Of a stretch of 64,000 nt of DNA, positions 60,873-64,000 are shown piece by piece (the stretch's first letter is position 1; every line of letters begins with the position of its first letter). Made by a program: the position numbers and the translations under genes. The notes beneath the pieces are model-generated. The model did no database searches, was not told the DNA's origin, and was given only the letters and a program-made list of their open reading frames with translations. The stretch is from CAUPWF01 sp036656615 (GTDB lineage: Bacteria > Bacillota > Clostridia > Lachnospirales > Lachnospiraceae). The DNA lies in contig JAVXHY010000001.1 of assembly GCA_036656615.1 (NCBI GenBank), positions 248,001 to 312,000 of the forward strand. The letters run 5' to 3'.

Positions 60873-62312
60873 TTAATTATTAATGGCTGCCAAAGGACTT
60901 AATCTCATAGCACGAAGAGATGGAAGATATCCGGCTGCCATACCTACAAATACAGCAAATGCCATAGACAGTAAGGATAACCACGGTGGTATATAGGAAA
61001 TATCACCTGCAAATCCCATACTAGCTCCCATAGAACTAGCCACAAAGTTAATGACCCCTGACATAAGGTAGCTTAGTAAATTACCCACAACCCCACCGAT
61101 AAATCCAATATAAGCAGCTTCTAGCAAAAACATTTGTTTAATGTTTTTTAATCCACATCCCAATACTTTAATGACTCCTATTTCTTTCGTTCTTTCATAA
61201 ATAGACATCATCATAGTATTAGCAATTCCGATTGCTGCCACTAATAAAGAAACTGCACCAATTCCACCTAAGACTGCCTGAATAATGGCAAATTGACTTT
61301 TCATACTATTTAAATACTCCACGTTACTTTCTACGTTATATCCCATCCCACGAATGCATTCCGATACGGTTTCCACGTGATCTATATCATCCACTCTCAC
61401 CAACGCCTTTGAATATACAGTATAAGGAAATGGTTTGCCACTTTTAGTCGTAGGCTGTCCCGGCATCGCTCTCCCTGAAAACTGCTGCTTCATTGCACGC
61501 TTCAAAGTATCTAGATCACAATATACATTGAACGAATGGCTATTATAGGTATTTTGATCTCCCTGGATTACCCCACTGGCCTGAACCAGTTGTTTCTTGA
61601 TGGGTTTTACCGCAGTCGGCTGTTTTTCCCCAGTCCCGGTTCCTTGTGTGTTCGTTCCTGTGTTTCCATTTTGTTGGGTAGGATTTTTTAATGAAACATA
61701 TGCTTCCTGATCTAAGAGCAGGAAAAATTGATCTTTTGTAAAATCAATATCAGGAAGTTCGCCTGTTTCCCAATACCCTTTTCCTGTTTTTTTATTCATA
61801 AAAGAACTGACAATTTGGTTTCCCGGAAGCAATTCTAATTCTCCGCCTCCTTGTTTCGGTAATTTTCCTGCCCCAATAGGAATATGCAATTCTTGAAAAC
61901 ATTCCGGTGACATACCGGCCAATTCAATATAGGCTTCATAATTTCCTTTCATGATAACACTAGGCACAGTTAAAACTGGAGATGCAAGCTTTACATGCTC
62001 TACCTCATCAAATCGCTTCACTACACTATCCGTAATATATTGCTTATTTTCCTTTGTTTTAGAATCCGTACGGTTAGAGGACATCATCATTCCTCCTCCG
62101 TTCCCGGATTCCTTGTCGGTCACCGTAAGACTGGTCAGCCCCCCAGACTGCTCTATTTCTTTATACATGGATTGCTGCATCCCAAGCCCTAATGAAATCA
62201 TAACTACAATAGAGGCTGTTCCAATCACTACTCCCAAAACCGTCAAAAAGGTTCGAAGTTTCCTGCGTCTTAGATTACTGCTGCTCATCCTCAATAAGTC
62301 CAACAAATTCAT
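60873..62312 (-). CDS. MacB-like ABC exporter permease
   Basis: A 479-residue permease: span near 20-42 (RTFLTVLGVVIGTASIVVM), a 270-residue extracellular MacB_PCD-type domain, and three C-terminal spans with FtsX domain (ERTKEIGVIKVLGCGLKNI). A Gly/Thr/Asn-rich low-complexity insert lies in the outside domain. The start was set at the ATG at 62312 after a TTG; it overlaps the CARDB-like gene by 38 bases. With the ATPase and the surface protein it forms a three-gene exporter or mechanotransmission complex. Confidence 0.87.
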   Translation of the reverse strand: MNLLDLLRMSSSNLRRRKLRTFLTVLGVVIGTASIVVMISLGLGMQQSMYKEIEQSGGLTSLTVTDKESGNGGGMMMSSNRTDSKTKENKQYITDSVVKRFDEVEHVKLASPVLTVPSVIMKGNYEAYIELAGMSPECFQELHIPIGAGKLPKQGGGELELLPGNQIVSSFMNKKTGKGYWETGELPDIDFTKDQFFLLLDQEAYVSLKNPTQQNGNTGTNTQGTGTGEKQPTAVKPIKKQLVQASGVIQGDQNTYNSHSFNVYCDLDTLKRAMKQQFSGRAMPGQPTTKSGKPFPYTVYSKALVRVDDIDHVETVSECIRGMGYNVESNVEYLNSMKSQFAIIQAVLGGIGAVSLLVAAIGIANTMMMSIYERTKEIGVIKVLGCGLKNIKQMFLLEAAYIGFIGGVVGNLLSYLMSGVINFVASSMGASMGFAGDISYIPPWLSLLSMAFAVFVGMAAGYLPSLRAMRLSPLAAINN

Positions 62313-63759
62313 CTTCAAATACCCCTTCCCTTTTCTTTTTTTTCTTTCTAATTATAATTCCAGTTATTACACCTATGATTACAACTATACCAATTACAAT
62401 TGGAAGAATCGGCAAGCTTTTTTTCTTTGTTTCTGCTGCCTGCATTGCCATTCCACTATCCGCTGTAGCTGGCTGCACTTCAAAAGCGGTCTCTTTTTCC
62501 ACAGTAGTAACCTGATTTGCATCATCCTCATAGGTAAGAATCATTTTGATTTTCTCCCCTTGAGCAGTTTCTTTTTCTGCCTTTATCATTGTATCAATGG
62601 CTGCTGTTCCACCAGATTCCACATTTCCAATAAAAACCTCTTTCGAAGAAATGGATTTCCCCACATATTTTGCTTTTACATTATATAATTTAGTACGTCC
62701 CAAATTATATAAATTACACATAATATTAGCTTCTTCTCCTACCGTTGCTGGAGATGGATTGATTTCAAATTCACTGAATTCAAATCTTGGTGCCTGCTTT
62801 ACTGGAACCGATACCATAGAAGTACTGTCAAATTGGGCATTGGACTGATTTTCATATTTCATTGCCACTTCTACCGTATAGGGTTTTTGTACTAAATCAG
62901 CCTTCGCATTAAGATCCAATGTAATATCAGCTACACCTCCTGCCGGAATAGAATCCATATAAATAGAGCTTGCCCCTGAAACAGGAAGAAATGCCGGTGC
63001 ATTATTCTCATCCTTTCCCTCCGTTGGTGCACTTAAATTAAATAACATATTCTTTACACCGGTTGATGTAGATGTGTTTTTCAAATGAATAATCAATTTA
63101 AAGTTATTTCCAGCCTTTACCTCTGCCGGATCTGTGTTAAATCCCGTCACAATAACCCTTGGGATGGATCCACTCGCAGCGCCTCCAGCTGAGTCTGCAC
63201 TTCCTCCGCCTGATACCATTGGATCATAATTAGAAATACCCGTTGTAGTTCCCCGTGTATCTTGCGTTGGTTCCTTCGGACTTGAAGGTGGTGTAGGAGT
63301 TGGCGTAGCGGCTTTCTTACCATTCATTTTTACAAAAGCATATTTATCTGTTTTATATGCTTTCGTTCCATCATCATAGGTAATATTAAAGCCTAGTTTA
63401 TAATACTTATCTGCCACATCTTGTCTCGCTTTCCAATTATATTTCACTGGAATTGTTTGCCCCGCTGCAATATGATCAAAATCCTGGTCATAATTCATAC
63501 TTTCAATTTCAAATGGCCATCCGTCTGTATTCGCATCAAGCATAGGTGATATCTTCACATTTTTCGCTTCTGCAGATCCTTCATTTGTAACATTGAATAT
63601 TAATTCTTTCTGCTGTCCATAGGAATAACTTGGTGTTTCCTGTCCGCTTCCTGTAGAAATAGAAATTGTCGGAAGTACTTCTCCTGCTGCCTTTACCGTT
63701 ATAGGAATCAGCATTGCAACACACGTCATACCTATTATTATTCCCTTAAATCTTTTCAT
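62275..63759 (-). CDS. CARDB/COG1361-like exported protein with C-terminal anchor
   Basis: A 494-residue surface protein. A signal peptide (about 1-24, cleavage after VKA) precedes two to three beta-sandwich repeats of the CARDB/NEW3 type (LIFNVTNEGSAEAKNVKISP; KLIIHLKNTSTSTGVKNM; NIMCNLYNLGRTKLYNVKAK). A Pro/Thr-rich linker sits near 152-165. It ends in a membrane span (PILPIVIGIVVIIGVITG) and a Lys-rich cytosolic tail. It lies between ATPase and permease genes, where MacA adaptors are encoded in diderms, so it may be the Gram-positive periplasm-side partner. SD GAGGAGG. Confidence 0.87.
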   Translation of the reverse strand: MKRFKGIIIGMTCVAMLIPITVKAAGEVLPTISISTGSGQETPSYSYGQQKELIFNVTNEGSAEAKNVKISPMLDANTDGWPFEIESMNYDQDFDHIAAGQTIPVKYNWKARQDVADKYYKLGFNITYDDGTKAYKTDKYAFVKMNGKKAATPTPTPPSSPKEPTQDTRGTTTGISNYDPMVSGGGSADSAGGAASGSIPRVIVTGFNTDPAEVKAGNNFKLIIHLKNTSTSTGVKNMLFNLSAPTEGKDENNAPAFLPVSGASSIYMDSIPAGGVADITLDLNAKADLVQKPYTVEVAMKYENQSNAQFDSTSMVSVPVKQAPRFEFSEFEINPSPATVGEEANIMCNLYNLGRTKLYNVKAKYVGKSISSKEVFIGNVESGGTAAIDTMIKAEKETAQGEKIKMILTYEDDANQVTTVEKETAFEVQPATADSGMAMQAAETKKKSLPILPIVIGIVVIIGVITGIIIRKKKKKREGVFEDEFVGLIEDEQQ

Positions 63760-64000
63760 TTTCTATGTCCTCCTCAAGAACTTCATTTTTTTTATTTTCT
63801 TCCATGCTCACAATCTTACCATCAATAATCTTAATAATTTTATCGGCATATGCCGCCAAACTTTCATCATGCGTTACCATTACTAAAGTTTTATGTTCGT
63901 TTTTTACAATAGACTGCATAAGTTCTAATACATCTCTTGATGTATGGGTGTCCAAATTACCCGTTGGCTCATCTGCAAATATAATTTGGGGATCCACGAC
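63746..64000 (-). CDS. MacB-like ABC exporter ATPase, C-terminal part
   Basis: Partial; runs off the right edge, with 85 residues visible. IIFADEPTGNLD is the Walker B and D-loop of the LolD/MacB type and VMVTHDESLAAYADKII carries the switch His. It ends with an acidic extension and overlaps the CARDB-like gene by 14 bases. Walker A and the signature lie outside. Confidence 0.93.
   Translation of the reverse strand, partial: VVDPQIIFADEPTGNLDTHTSRDVLELMQSIVKNEHKTLVMVTHDESLAAYADKIIKIIDGKIVSMEENKKNEVLEEDIENEKI

Overview
The window looks like chromosomal DNA of a low-GC Gram-positive anaerobe, most likely a Lachnospiraceae-like member of the Clostridia. The grounds are the strongly AT-rich sequence, AGGAGG-type ribosome binding sites, diderm-free envelope proteins (many lipobox lipoproteins, no outer membrane genes), a CIRCE/HrcA heat-shock site, a high-molecular-weight rubredoxin, BmpA-type nucleoside and pst-pho operons, and split transketolase genes. 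The genus is an inference; no rRNA is present. No prophage, IS element or CRISPR array was seen, and no gene-free stretch exceeds about 300 bases.

Layout. 1-1,000: end of a MalY-type aminotransferase, then a cold-shock gene with a long structured leader. 1,000-9,400 (minus strand): signal peptidase II with a zinc-ribbon coiled-coil protein, an S8 protease, a ClpX-type ATPase, thioredoxin, a Crp/Fnr regulator, NAD+ DNA ligase and an rRNA pseudouridine synthase. 9,500-12,300: a small hypothetical, then htpG behind a perfect CIRCE element. 12,300-17,400: a large two-gene ABC exporter, a short-chain dehydrogenase broken by one stop codon, and tRNA-Gln(CUG). 17,400-23,400: a BmpA/NupOPQ-type nucleoside ABC operon ending in dapF, with a long hairpin after the binding-protein gene. 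23,400-24,800: bioY behind a BirA-like operator, and a PHP phosphoesterase.

24,900-34,100 is oxidative-stress and redox flavoured: catalase, PerR-like regulator, CcdA plus a TlpA/ResA thioredoxin, a GAPDH lacking the usual NAD-selecting Asp, guanine deaminase, a degenerate GGDEF/EAL membrane protein, a ZIP metal transporter and a flavin reductase-rubredoxin. 34,100-39,900: split ThrE exporter, a membrane-anchored SGNH hydrolase, coaBC diverging from a pantothenate-type ECF S component, and an Fe-S aldo/keto reductase. 40,000-43,000: a two-component system.

43,000-53,800 is one co-directional block, pstSCAB-phoU-phoB-phoR, followed without a clear terminator by an orphan solute-binding lipoprotein and an intact-looking dCache-GGDEF-EAL protein. 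This is the most suggestive possible signalling system in the window, a candidate link from phosphate or ligand sensing to c-di-GMP. 53,800-60,900: a YitT protein, a small alarmone synthetase, an ECF S component overlapping a uridine-kinase-like gene, rpiB, split transketolase, malic enzyme and a small orphan. 60,900-64,000: a MacB-like exporter whose middle gene encodes a CARDB-like surface protein in place of a MacA adaptor; its ATPase runs off the right edge.

Scattered through the window are three copies of one 47-62 bp palindromic repeat (441, 37,860 and 55,517), which no gene explains.
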